Below are positions 26,083 to 34,581 of a DNA stretch of 64,000 bases, piece after piece. A program made the translations under genes and the position numbers. The DNA is from Sphingomonas sp. LT1P40. GTDB lineage: Bacteria > Pseudomonadota > Alphaproteobacteria > Sphingomonadales > Sphingomonadaceae. Under the pieces are notes generated by a model. That model did no database searches. It had not been told where the DNA came from and was given only the letters and a program-made list of their open reading frames with translations. The first letter of the stretch is position 1. Each line of letters starts with the position of its first letter. Location: assembly GCF_036663835.1 (NCBI RefSeq), contig NZ_JAXOJT010000001.1, forward strand, positions 1,674,001 to 1,738,000. Reading direction: 5' to 3'.

Positions 26083-27612
26083 ATGCCCACCGCGCGCGAA
26101 ATGCTGGCCGAGCCGTTCGGCACGTTGCCTGACCTGATCGCTGCCCATGCGCGCGAGCGGGGCGACAAGATCGCGCTGATTCATGGCGATAGTGCCCTGA
26201 CCTATGCGGCGCTGAATATGCGGATGGACCGGATTGCCGCCGCGCTGCAACGCGCGGGGACGGTGCAACGACAGGCGGTGGCAATCGTCGGGGGCATGTC
26301 GGTTGATTACGCGGCGGTGTTTCTGGGCGCGATCCGTGCCGGGGCAGTCCCTGCGCCGATCGCGCCATCATCGACCGGCGATCAGATGGCAGCGATGATC
26401 GCGGATTGCGGCGCGAATGTCGTGTTTCTGGATGCCGACGCCGCCGCGACGCTGGGCGACCGGGTGGTGACGGCGCAGCGGGTGATGCTGGACAGCAGCG
26501 GGCTCGACGCCTTTCTGGAGGATGCAGGCACGCCGACGCCGGTTACGATCCAACCCGACGACCCGTTCAATATCATCTATTCCAGCGGCACCACCGGCAC
26601 GCCCAAGGGCATCGTCCAGCCGCACGCGATGCGCTGGGCGCATATCGCGCGCAATGAAGCCGCCGGGTTTGGCGATGCGGTGACGATGGTGGCGACACCG
26701 CTTTACTCCAATACGACATTGGTCAGCTTCATTCCGACGCTGGCCTGGGGTGGCACGGCGGTTCTGCTCGGCAAGTTCGATGCGCGCGGTTTCCTCGAAG
26801 CCGCCGCGAAGCACCGCGCGACTCATGCGATGCTGGTGCCGGTGCAGTATCAACGGATCATGGGCGTGCCGGATTTCAATCGGTTCGACCTGTCGAGCTT
26901 TCGCCTGAAGACCTGTACCAGCGCGCCATTTTCCGCCGCGCTGAAGGCCGATATCGTCGCGCGCTGGCCCGGCTTGCTGGTGGAATATTATGGGATGACC
27001 GAGGGCGGCGGCACCTGTCTGCTTGTCGCCAACCACTATCCGGACAAGCTGCATACGGTGGGCATGCCGGTCCCCGGCCACGACATTCGCCTGATCGACG
27101 ATGACGGGCGCGAAGTGGCTCAGGGCGAGATGGGCGAGGTGGTCGGCCGCAGTCCGGCGATGATGAGCGGCTATCACGGGCGCCAGCAGGCGAGCAGCGA
27201 CGCCGAATGGTTCGATGCCGAGGGCAATCGTTACATTCGCCATGGCGATGTCGGGCGGTTCGACGCGGATGGGTTTCTGACACTGCTGGACCGAAAGAAG
27301 GACCTGATAATCTCGGGCGGGTTCAACATCTATCCCAGCGACCTGGAGGCCGAACTGGCGCAGCACCCGGGCGTGCGCGATTGCGCGGTGATCGGCGTGC
27401 CTTCGGAGCAATGGGGCGAAACGCCGGTGGCCTTCTATGTTCCCGCCGACAGCATTGCGGCGGACGAGATTCTGGGCGCGGTCAACGCCACGTTGGGGCG
27501 GACACAGCGATTGACCGCGTTGCTCCCGATCGACGAATTGCCGCGCAGCGCGATCGGCAAGGTGCTGAAACGCGAACTGCGCGATTTGTACACGGAGGCC
27601 GTAGCGGCATGA
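26083..27612 (+). CDS. AMP-dependent acyl-CoA synthetase/ligase
   Basis: A 509-residue adenylate-forming enzyme that activates a carboxylic acid with ATP and CoA. It shows the phosphate loop IIYSSGTTGTPKGIV, YGMTEGGG (A5), GDVGRFDADGFLTLLDRKKD (A7/A8), and PRSAIGKVLKREL with the catalytic Lys of A10. GAGGAGAGAGG precedes ATG 26083. It probably performs the first step for the substrate taken up by the receptor and transporters of this region. A thioesterase gene follows with an ATGA overlap. Confidence 0.95.
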   Translation: MPTAREMLAEPFGTLPDLIAAHARERGDKIALIHGDSALTYAALNMRMDRIAAALQRAGTVQRQAVAIVGGMSVDYAAVFLGAIRAGAVPAPIAPSSTGDQMAAMIADCGANVVFLDADAAATLGDRVVTAQRVMLDSSGLDAFLEDAGTPTPVTIQPDDPFNIIYSSGTTGTPKGIVQPHAMRWAHIARNEAAGFGDAVTMVATPLYSNTTLVSFIPTLAWGGTAVLLGKFDARGFLEAAAKHRATHAMLVPVQYQRIMGVPDFNRFDLSSFRLKTCTSAPFSAALKADIVARWPGLLVEYYGMTEGGGTCLLVANHYPDKLHTVGMPVPGHDIRLIDDDGREVAQGEMGEVVGRSPAMMSGYHGRQQASSDAEWFDAEGNRYIRHGDVGRFDADGFLTLLDRKKDLIISGGFNIYPSDLEAELAQHPGVRDCAVIGVPSEQWGETPVAFYVPADSIAADEILGAVNATLGRTQRLTALLPIDELPRSAIGKVLKRELRDLYTEAVAA

Positions 27613-28379
27613 CCTCACTTCCTGATCTGCTGGCCCAGGCACAGCGCACAGAGACTGGGTTCACGACCGAGATTCCGGCGAACTGGTTGCAAGGGCGCAC
27701 CGCTTATGGCGGGCTTTCGGCCGCACTGGCGCTGGCGGCGGCGAAGCAGATCGAGCCGGATCTGCCCCCGCTGCGGTCGGCGCAGGTGGCGTTTATCGGC
27801 CCGCTGGCGGGGGCGGTGACAGTGACCGCGACCAAGCTGCGGCGCGGGCGGAATGCCGCGTTCATTCAGGCGGATATTGTGTCGGAGGCGGGCCTCGGCC
27901 TGCGCACGACGTTCGTGTTCATGAACGCGCTGGAATCGGCGATCGACCATGATGCGACCGCAGCCGCACAGCATGCGCCGCCGCCGACGGACGCCGAACT
28001 TTACACCGGCCCGAAGGAATTCTTCACCGGCAATTTCAACTTCTTCGATCTGAAGGACGATGCCCGCCCGACCGAATGGCTGCGCTGGGGGCGGTTGATT
28101 GAGCGCGAGGGGCTGGACCCGGAGGTCGAGATGATGGTGATGGGCGACGCGCTGCCGCCCGCCGCATTCCGGCTGTTCCAGAAAATGACGCCGCTGTCGT
28201 CGCTGACCTGGATCATAAACATCCTCACCCCCGCCGCGACGACGCGTGACGGGTGGTGGCTGCTCAACGCCGCGACCGATAGCGCGCGGAACGGCTATTC
28301 GAGCCAGTCGATGCGAATGTGGAACGCGGACGGCACGCTGGTCGCCGACGGAATGCAGGGCGTCGCGATTTTTGGTTGA
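27609..28379 (+). CDS. acyl-CoA thioesterase, TesB-like double hot-dog
   Basis: A 256-residue protein with the N-terminal hot-dog motif LQGRTAYGGLSAALALAAAKQ and VTATKLRRGRNAAF, and a C-terminal half with LSSLTWIINILTP and WNADGTLVADGMQGVAIFG. It fits the thioesterase-like TesB/ACOT family. The pairing with an acyl-CoA ligase in one transcript (ATGA overlap at 27609-27612) suggests it controls CoA release or proofreads stalled acyl-CoA. Confidence 0.9.
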   Translation: MTSLPDLLAQAQRTETGFTTEIPANWLQGRTAYGGLSAALALAAAKQIEPDLPPLRSAQVAFIGPLAGAVTVTATKLRRGRNAAFIQADIVSEAGLGLRTTFVFMNALESAIDHDATAAAQHAPPPTDAELYTGPKEFFTGNFNFFDLKDDARPTEWLRWGRLIEREGLDPEVEMMVMGDALPPAAFRLFQKMTPLSSLTWIINILTPAATTRDGWWLLNAATDSARNGYSSQSMRMWNADGTLVADGMQGVAIFG

Positions 28380-28511
28380 GGGCGGCGCCGGCCCGCTTTT
28401 TGATACAATTTGCGACACTTTTTCGGTCGGCTGACACAGGGTTGCGACAGGCAACGGTCAGAAGGGCACCACAGCAGCGGCGCTCTTGGCCGCAGCAACG
28501 GGAGCCCGCAC

Positions 28512-29213
28512 ATGAAAAATCTTCTCACTGCCACCGCGATCGGCGCGATGCTGACCGCCGGCGTCGCCATCGCCATGCAGACCGCCCCCGCCACGCCAGC
28601 GAAGCAGCCGGTCAGCAAAGCGACGATGCTCGCCCGTGCCGACGCGCGCTTCGACGCGATGGACACTAACAAGGACGGCCAGCTGAGCGTCGACGAGCGC
28701 AAGGCCGGTATGGAAAAGGCACGCGCCGCGATGGCGGAGCGCAAAGGCGGCGAAATGTCTGACTTCATGCCCGGTCGTCGCGGCGGCGGCGGTATGGGCG
28801 AACGCATGATGGGCCGCGCCGACACCAATGGCGACGGCATGATTAGCAAGGCCGAGAACCGCGCGACGGTCGAGGCGCGTTTTGCCCGGATGGACGCCGA
28901 CAAGGACGGCTCAATCGAAGCCGGCGAAGGCCGCAAGGCTATCGGCAAAAAAAGCTGGGGCAAGCGCGGCGAAGGTCGTGAGGGCAAGCGCGGCATGCGC
29001 GCCGGCCGTGGCCCCGGTGGTGGCGGCATGATGATGGCCGATGCCGACAAGGATGGCGTCATCACCCGCGCCGAGTTCGACGCCCAGTCGGCGCAGCGCT
29101 TCGCCAAGCTCGACGCCAACGCCGACGGTCGCCTGACCGCCGAAGAACTTCGCGCGGGTCGCCCGCAGCGCGGACCCACGCCGTCACCGGCCCCTGCCCC
29201 CCAGGGCGAGTGA
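28512..29213 (+). CDS. exported EF-hand protein with five calcium-binding loops
   Basis: A 233-residue protein with a signal peptide (MKNLLTATAIGAMLTAGVAIAM) and five canonical 12-residue EF-hand loops at about 51-62, 104-115, 128-139, 177-188 and 201-212, each of the form D.[ND].DG.[IL]...E. Basic Gly/Arg/Lys-rich linkers and a Pro-rich tail separate or follow them. It is probably periplasmic and binds Ca2+ or another divalent metal. The stop overlaps a possible GTG start of the response regulator gene, so sensing and signalling may be linked. Confidence 0.93.
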   Translation: MKNLLTATAIGAMLTAGVAIAMQTAPATPAKQPVSKATMLARADARFDAMDTNKDGQLSVDERKAGMEKARAAMAERKGGEMSDFMPGRRGGGGMGERMMGRADTNGDGMISKAENRATVEARFARMDADKDGSIEAGEGRKAIGKKSWGKRGEGREGKRGMRAGRGPGGGGMMMADADKDGVITRAEFDAQSAQRFAKLDANADGRLTAEELRAGRPQRGPTPSPAPAPQGE

Positions 29214-29290
29214 CGGTCATGTCGGGCGGGTTTTACGACCTCCTCCGTGCCCGCCCGGCACTTCCCGCACGCGATGAATCTGCTACGCCC

Positions 29291-30019
29291 ATGGAGATGA
29301 CCGGAGAAACCCCGCATTTGCTGCTCGTCGACGACGAGCGTTCGATCCGCGAACCGCTGGCGCAATATCTGACCAAGCAGGGTTTTCGCGTGACGCAAGT
29401 CGGCGATGCCGAAGCGGCGCGCGCCCGGATTCAGGCCTATGCCATCGACCTGATCGTGCTCGACATCATGATGCCGGGCGAGGACGGGTTGAGTCTCTGC
29501 CGCCATATCCGCGCGACCAGCGAAACCCCCGTCATCCTGCTCACCGCGCGTAGCGAAGAGACCGACCGGATCGTCGGGCTGGAAATGGGCGCCGACGATT
29601 ATGTCGTGAAGCCATTTTCTCCCCGCGAACTGGCCGCCCGGATCAAGGTCGTGCTGCGCCGGATGCAGGCAGGCGGCACGCGGCAGCATGCACCGGAAAG
29701 CGGCAGCTATGCCTTTTCGGGCTGGGTTCTGAAGACCGGCGAGCGTGCGCTGGTGGACCGGGAAGGCGTGTCGGTGCCGCTCTCCACTGGTGAATACAGC
29801 CTTCTCCTTGCGCTGGTGATGCGCCCGCGCGCCGTGCTGACGCGCGACCAGCTGCTGGATTTGACTCAGGGCCGTGAAGCCGCAGCGTTCGACCGTGCGA
29901 TCGACAATCAGGTCAGCCGGTTGCGCAAGAAGATCGAGCCGGATGCCAAGAACCCCACTCTCATCAAGACGGTGTGGGGCGGCGGCTATACGCTGGCGAG
30001 CGACGTGACCCGCCTGTGA
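29291..30019 (+). CDS. OmpR-family response regulator
   Basis: The receiver domain has VDDE near residue 13, phospho-acceptor Asp58 in VLDIMMPGEDG, and the YVVKPF Lys; it is followed by a winged-helix DNA-binding domain ending in TVWGGGYTL. The start is uncertain: ATG 29291 begins just before the receiver domain, while a GTG at 29210 overlapping the EF-hand stop and an ATG at 29219 are in frame and would add ~27 residues of no known domain. The cognate kinase gene starts 5 bp downstream. Confidence 0.92.
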   Translation: MEMTGETPHLLLVDDERSIREPLAQYLTKQGFRVTQVGDAEAARARIQAYAIDLIVLDIMMPGEDGLSLCRHIRATSETPVILLTARSEETDRIVGLEMGADDYVVKPFSPRELAARIKVVLRRMQAGGTRQHAPESGSYAFSGWVLKTGERALVDREGVSVPLSTGEYSLLLALVMRPRAVLTRDQLLDLTQGREAAAFDRAIDNQVSRLRKKIEPDAKNPTLIKTVWGGGYTLASDVTRL

Positions 30020-30023
30020 GCAT

Positions 30024-31391
30024 GTGGCTGTGAGGCGCTTTGCCCCCAAGAGCCTGACCGGCCAGATCGCGCTGCTTGTGGCGCTGGCGCTGTTCGTGGC
30101 GCAGGCGATCAATTTCGGGCTGTTGCTGCGCGAGCGGCGGTCGGTGCGCTATGGCGAGATCACCGCGCCCGCGATCACCCGCGTCGTCGATGCGGCCGAG
30201 CGGCTGCGCGATGGGCGCTTTCGCGATCCCGAGGGGCGCGAGCGTCCGCGCGGACGACTGCGGCTGGAAGCGGCAAATCCGATCGAGGCGGGCCTGAAAC
30301 CGAATGTCGAAGTGGAGGATGGCATCCGCGCCGCGATGCGCGAGGCCAACCTGCCGGTCGGGCGCATCGTCACCGGCATCCGGCCGATCTCCGCCACCGA
30401 TGGCCGGTTCGCGCGGATGAACGCGCTGAAGGCCGAACGGATGAAGCGGCTGGGGGGCGAATTGCTGGTCGCGGTGGAGATACCGGGAAGGGGCTGGCTG
30501 TCGCTCACCTCGGGCTGGCCACGCAATGACGGATCGCTGATCTGGCGACTGATCGCACAGACACTAATCCTGTATGCGGTGGTGCTGATCCCGGTGCTGT
30601 GGGTGGGTCATCGCGTCGCCCGCCCGCTACGAAAACTGGCGGTGGCGGCGCGCGAGTTCAATCCAGGCGGAGCGAACGAGCCGGTCGAGGAACGCGGCCC
30701 CGGCGACGTCCGCGCGGTGATCGCCGCCTACAACACGCTGAGCCAGCGCGTGACCGCGATGCTGGACGAGAAGGACCAGATGCTCGGCGCGATCGGGCAC
30801 GATCTGCGCACCCCGCTGGCCGCGCTTCGCGTGCGGATCGAATCGGTCGAGGACGACGAGGATCGCGCGCGCATGGCGGACACGATCGACGAGATGAACA
30901 GCACGCTCGACGACATTTTGTCGCTAGCCCGGCTGGGCCGCCCGAGCGAGGCACCGACCGAGACCGACGTATCGGCGTTGATCGACGCAGTGGTCGATGA
31001 TTTCCGCGATCTGGGCCATGCCGTGGACTATGAGGACGGCCATCGCATCATCATGCGCATCCGCCCGTCGCTGATGCGGCGCGCGGTGCGCAATCTGATC
31101 GAGAATGCGGTGAAATATGGCGGCGGCGTCGCCGAGGTGCGGCTGTTGCCGTGCACGGACGGCGTGCAGATCGAAGTCGCCGATCGCGGCCCCGGCATCC
31201 CGCCCGAACAGATCGCGGCGGTGTTCGACCCCTTCACCCGACTCGATCCGTCGCGTAATCGCACCACGGGCGGTGTCGGCCTGGGTCTCACGCTGGCCCG
31301 CGCAATCGTGCGCGAGGCGGGCGGCGACATATCGCTGGCGAACCGCGATGGCGGCGGGCTGGCCGCGACGATCACGCTGCCGAAGCGGTGA
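30024..31391 (+). CDS. membrane sensor histidine kinase
   Basis: A 455-residue kinase beginning at GTG 30024. Membrane segments at about 12-34 and 173-195 enclose a ~138-residue periplasmic sensor. A HAMP region follows, then His259 in IGHDLRTPLAALR, an N box (RNLIENAVKYG), G1 (DRGPGIP) and G2 (TGGVGLGLTLA). The EnvZ-like H-box fits pairing with the OmpR-type regulator just upstream. The signal is unknown; the adjacent secreted EF-hand protein makes divalent metal a reasonable guess. Confidence 0.93.
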   Translation: MAVRRFAPKSLTGQIALLVALALFVAQAINFGLLLRERRSVRYGEITAPAITRVVDAAERLRDGRFRDPEGRERPRGRLRLEAANPIEAGLKPNVEVEDGIRAAMREANLPVGRIVTGIRPISATDGRFARMNALKAERMKRLGGELLVAVEIPGRGWLSLTSGWPRNDGSLIWRLIAQTLILYAVVLIPVLWVGHRVARPLRKLAVAAREFNPGGANEPVEERGPGDVRAVIAAYNTLSQRVTAMLDEKDQMLGAIGHDLRTPLAALRVRIESVEDDEDRARMADTIDEMNSTLDDILSLARLGRPSEAPTETDVSALIDAVVDDFRDLGHAVDYEDGHRIIMRIRPSLMRRAVRNLIENAVKYGGGVAEVRLLPCTDGVQIEVADRGPGIPPEQIAAVFDPFTRLDPSRNRTTGGVGLGLTLARAIVREAGGDISLANRDGGGLAATITLPKR

Positions 31392-31422
31392 CAGGGCGAC
31401 GGCAGCGCGCTAAGTTCACGCG

Positions 31423-32049
31423 ATGAGCGAATTACCCTTGGAAACACCGGAAGATCAGGCGGAAGCGGCGGAAAAGCGGGCAACCCGTCGCCGCTGGCTG
31501 ACGATTGGCGAACTGGTCGCCGTGGCTGGGCTGGTGATTGCAGGCCTGACATGGTGGAACAATTATCAGGACCGCCGTGACGCCGCCGCAGACAAGGAAA
31601 CGGCGCGGCTGGCCGAAAAAGCGGAAGCAACGGCGGCGCGCCACCGTGTGACGCTGGTCACCACGGGTGCGGACTCCGACGGGATTGAGTTCAAAGCACA
31701 GGCCGGCTGCGCGCTTCAAACCAGCGACATCGCTTTTCCCAGCGCGCTCGGCGTCGAGCCTAAGAATACCGTCATCACGCACCGCATCGAAGCGGAGTGG
31801 ATCGCGAAAACAATGCTGAAGCTGACCGATGGCGGCGCGGACGCACGAGAAGGTCGTCTACCCGTTTTGATCGATGCGATGTGCACCGATGAGAATGGCA
31901 ACCGCGAGGAAACGGCGATCTATGACTTGTTGTGGCGCACCGAGGCTGGCGGATTGATCGGCGGCAGGTCGTTCAAGTTGCGCGGGCTTGTCCGGCGGCA
32001 ATCGGGCGGCGACCAGCGCCGCCTCGATGCCATGTGGAAGGGGGTTTGA
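31423..32049 (+). CDS. single-pass membrane protein of unknown function
   Basis: A 208-residue protein with an acidic then basic N-terminus, one membrane helix at ~27-45 (IGELVAVAGLVIAGLTWW), a short charged helical linker rich in Ala/Glu/Lys and a C-terminal soluble domain with two Cys (~90 and ~146). The arrangement predicts a cytoplasmic N-terminus and a periplasmic domain. I do not recognise the family. The stop codon lies inside the loop of the terminator hairpin at 32035-32060. Confidence 0.8.
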   Translation: MSELPLETPEDQAEAAEKRATRRRWLTIGELVAVAGLVIAGLTWWNNYQDRRDAAADKETARLAEKAEATAARHRVTLVTTGADSDGIEFKAQAGCALQTSDIAFPSALGVEPKNTVITHRIEAEWIAKTMLKLTDGGADAREGRLPVLIDAMCTDENGNREETAIYDLLWRTEAGGLIGGRSFKLRGLVRRQSGGDQRRLDAMWKGV

Positions 32050-32060
32050 TCCCCCTTCCA
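32035..32060. terminator. bidirectional terminator-like hairpin
   Basis: Perfect 10-bp arms TGGAAGGGGG (32035-32044) and CCCCCTTCCA (32051-32060) around a 6-base loop. It lies between convergent genes and includes the stop of the upstream gene. There is no long T tract on either side. Confidence 0.6.
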
Positions 32061-32065
32061 GCTTA

Positions 32066-32488
32066 TTAGCCGACAATCTCTTCAGGCTTGAAGAAATAGG
32101 CGATCTCGATCGCGGCATTCTCGTCGCTGTCCGAACCATGGACCGAATTGGCCTCGATCGACTCGGCGATTTCCTTGCGGATCGTGCCGGGCTCGGCGTT
32201 CGCCGGGTTGGTCGCGCCCATGATGTCGCGGTTGCGCTGCATGGCGTTCTCGCCTTCCAGCACCTGAACCACGACCGGGCCGGAGATCATGAACTCGACC
32301 AGTTCGCCAAAGAACGGGCGTTCCTTGTGGACGGCATAAAAGCCCTCGGCCTGTTCGCGGCTCATGTGGATACGCTTGGACGCGACGATGCGCAGACCTG
32401 CGTCCTCCAGCATCTTGGTGACCGCGCCGGTCAGGTTGCGGCGGGTTGCATCGGGCTTGATGATCGAAAACGTGCGGGTCGCGGCCAT
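32066..32488 (-). CDS. ndk: nucleoside diphosphate kinase
   Basis: A 140-residue protein matching Ndk over its full length: [17 protein letters not shown] at the start, the substrate-binding [14 protein letters not shown], and the phospho-His in NSVHGSDS. It transfers the gamma phosphate between NTPs and NDPs in the cytoplasm. It is a single gene, convergent with the preceding plus-strand gene and divergent from the next. Confidence 0.98.
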   Translation of the reverse strand: MAATRTFSIIKPDATRRNLTGAVTKMLEDAGLRIVASKRIHMSREQAEGFYAVHKERPFFGELVEFMISGPVVVQVLEGENAMQRNRDIMGATNPANAEPGTIRKEIAESIEANSVHGSDSDENAAIEIAYFFKPEEIVG

Positions 32489-32570
32489 GGCCTACGGCTC
32501 CTGTATTTGGTGTTGCGGGAAAGTCGCGGCCCTTTAGTCTGCGCGCCGGGGCGATGCAAGCGGGGGACTT

Positions 32571-33386
32571 GTGACGATAGCGGGACGGATGGCGGCACTG
32601 GGCGCGCGGGTGCGCGGCGGCGAGCGGCGGCAGAAATTCGTGCGCGAGGTGGGCAGCGTCGTGCTGGGCGTGCTGATCGCACTGGGCCTGGGCGCGATCG
32701 CCACCGAAATCGGCTGGTGGGTCGAAGTTCGCGGCGCGCGGCATGCGATGGCGGGCGAACTGGGCGAGCTGATCGGTCAGGGCGAGGAGCGCGTGACGAT
32801 CGACGACTGTGTCGAGCGCCGGCTGGACGAACTGGCCGGGATCGTGCGCAATGCGGAAAAAGCGGGTCGGCTGCCTCCCATTGGCATGATCGGGTCGCCG
32901 CCCCATCGCACCTGGCCGATGGGCGTGTGGCAAAGCACGTTGACCGCGCAGACGGCCGCGCATCTTGATCGCGAACTGCTCGACAATTATTCGACTGCCT
33001 ACGACTTTGCCGCGCGGATAAGCACGATGCAGGAGCGGGAATTGTTGATCTGGACCAGCCTCTACGCACTGTCGGGGCCGGGCCGAACCTTCACTCCCGA
33101 AGAGGCGCGCGAGCTGCGCCAGACGATTTCGGAGGCACGCTTCGCCAACCGCCTCATCGGAATGAGTGGCGTCCGCATGAAACAGGTCACGATCCATTAC
33201 GGACTGGGCTATGACAGGGATGAGGCGGCCCTTTACGGTGCGTCCCCGGCGTCGGATTTCAGCATCTGCAAACCGATAAAGCCCGAAATTCCGGCGGATT
33301 ACGGCGCCGCGCCGCTGATGAATGCGACGCAGAGCGTTCTCAACGATCCGCTCACGCGCTATTTAGGCAGGGCTAAGCGCAAATGA
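32571..33386 (+). CDS. membrane-anchored protein of unknown function, tandem paralogue 1
   Basis: A 271-residue protein starting at GTG 32571. A basic N-terminus (GGERRQKFVREVGSV) leads into one membrane helix (VVLGVLIALGLGAIATEIGWW), then a helical, probably periplasmic domain with one conserved-looking Cys (IDDCVERR). It shares the RRKF.REVGSVVLGVLIAL block and the C(V/L)ERR motif with the next gene and is clearly its paralogue. I do not recognise the family. The end overlaps the next start by 4 bp. Confidence 0.8.
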   Translation: MTIAGRMAALGARVRGGERRQKFVREVGSVVLGVLIALGLGAIATEIGWWVEVRGARHAMAGELGELIGQGEERVTIDDCVERRLDELAGIVRNAEKAGRLPPIGMIGSPPHRTWPMGVWQSTLTAQTAAHLDRELLDNYSTAYDFAARISTMQERELLIWTSLYALSGPGRTFTPEEARELRQTISEARFANRLIGMSGVRMKQVTIHYGLGYDRDEAALYGASPASDFSICKPIKPEIPADYGAAPLMNATQSVLNDPLTRYLGRAKRK

Positions 33387-34135
33387 ACGGCACGAGCCCC
33401 GCACGACGGATCTGGGCCCTGTCGGAACGCCGCCGCAAGTTTGCCCGCGAAGTCGGCAGCGTCGTGCTCGGCGTGCTGATCGCGCTGGCGGCGGCTGAGG
33501 CGGTGGAATGGCTGCGCTGGCAATGGCGTGTCCAACGCAGCTTTGAAGCGGTCAAAGAGGAACTGGCGCAAAGCCGGTCTTATCTGCTGGAGCGACGCAG
33601 TTATCAGCCCTGCCTTGAACGGCGCATCGCGGCGATCGGCGCGATCTTGGCGGACGCGCGCCAAACCGGGCGATTGCCCGCGATCGAAAATGTTGGACGA
33701 CCGGGTATGCGGCCCATCGTGCGCACCGCTTTCGATGTCGCGACTGGCGAAGGCGTATTGCTCCATACGAGCCGCCAAACCGCCGCCGCCTATAGCGACG
33801 TCTACGTTCTGGCCATCGACGCCTACCAGGAACAGATTGCAGCAGAGCAGGAGGCATGGATGGTCCTTGGCCTGCTGAATCAAGACGGAGGCCCCGTGTC
33901 GGACGACCTGCTGGCGACATTGCTGGAGGCATGGGCGCGTGCCAGGGAACGCGGCGATTGGACCGGCCTCATCGCGCAACAGGGGTCCGACGCGATCGGC
34001 GAACTCGGTGTCGGCTATTGGACTGTTAATGGCAGCCTTGCCGAAGCGATAACGGAAGTAGAGGAACTTAATCGCAAGCGTGAAGTGTGCAAACCCATGC
34101 TGGTGGATGGCAAACCGTTCCGGCCAGCGAGATAA
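33383..34135 (+). CDS. membrane-anchored protein of unknown function, tandem paralogue 2
   Basis: A 250-residue paralogue of the preceding protein with the same plan: basic N-terminus (SERRRKFAREVGSVVLGVLIAL), one membrane helix, and a helical domain with PCLERRIAAIGAIL and a C-terminal VCKPM. Beyond the anchor and the CLERR segment the two have diverged strongly. It is translationally coupled to paralogue 1 by ATGA at 33383-33386 and ends three bases from the convergent holC stop. Function unknown. Confidence 0.8.
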   Translation: MNGTSPARRIWALSERRRKFAREVGSVVLGVLIALAAAEAVEWLRWQWRVQRSFEAVKEELAQSRSYLLERRSYQPCLERRIAAIGAILADARQTGRLPAIENVGRPGMRPIVRTAFDVATGEGVLLHTSRQTAAAYSDVYVLAIDAYQEQIAAEQEAWMVLGLLNQDGGPVSDDLLATLLEAWARARERGDWTGLIAQQGSDAIGELGVGYWTVNGSLAEAITEVEELNRKREVCKPMLVDGKPFRPAR

Positions 34136-34138
34136 GTT

Positions 34139-34579
34139 TTACGCCGCCTGCCCCCAGCGGCCATTCTCGTCCTGCTTGAAATAGCGCCGGTCAAGGCCGT
34201 CGCGGTCGGCCAATGCTTTCCACGCCGTCCGCGCCTCGACGATGCGGTCGGCGTCGAAGAAGTGGAAGGCGCGGTCGAAGGTCAATGCCTCTTCCCGCCA
34301 AATGCCGTCGATCAGCGCGACGAAGCGTGCGCCGTTGGCCGCTTCCACCGCCTCGCCGATCAGCACCGGCTGGATCGCGTCGTCACCCGTCCCCGCCTGA
34401 GCGTGCGGCAGGAAGCTTTCGGCCTGCCACGTCCACATCGAATGATCGATCCGCGCGCGCTGCGTCGCGTCGCCCGACACGACCAGCAGCCGCCCGCCGC
34501 TCTCCACCACTTTCACCGCGATGCCGGGCAAGGCGCGCTCGACCGGGGTTATGGTGAGGTGGTAGAAATCGACCTGCAA
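34139..34579 (-). CDS. holC: DNA polymerase III chi subunit
   Basis: A 146-residue protein starting (L/M)QVDFYHLT, the typical start of HolC, with VVSGDATQRARIDHSMWTW and a final RYFKQDENGRWGQ. Chi links the clamp loader to single-strand-binding protein at the replication fork. The start is a TTG at 34579 just after the pepA stop, with GAGGG upstream; no better start exists in frame without overlapping pepA by about 100 bases. The pepA-holC pair is a conserved proteobacterial arrangement. Confidence 0.9.
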   Translation of the reverse strand: MQVDFYHLTITPVERALPGIAVKVVESGGRLLVVSGDATQRARIDHSMWTWQAESFLPHAQAGTGDDAIQPVLIGEAVEAANGARFVALIDGIWREEALTFDRAFHFFDADRIVEARTAWKALADRDGLDRRYFKQDENGRWGQAA

Positions 34580-34581
34580 GC

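Noticed and set aside
28295-30112. 605-codon minus-strand open frame over the EF-hand and regulator genes
   Set aside because: The plus strand carries five EF-hand loops and a receiver domain, leaving no room for an antisense gene.
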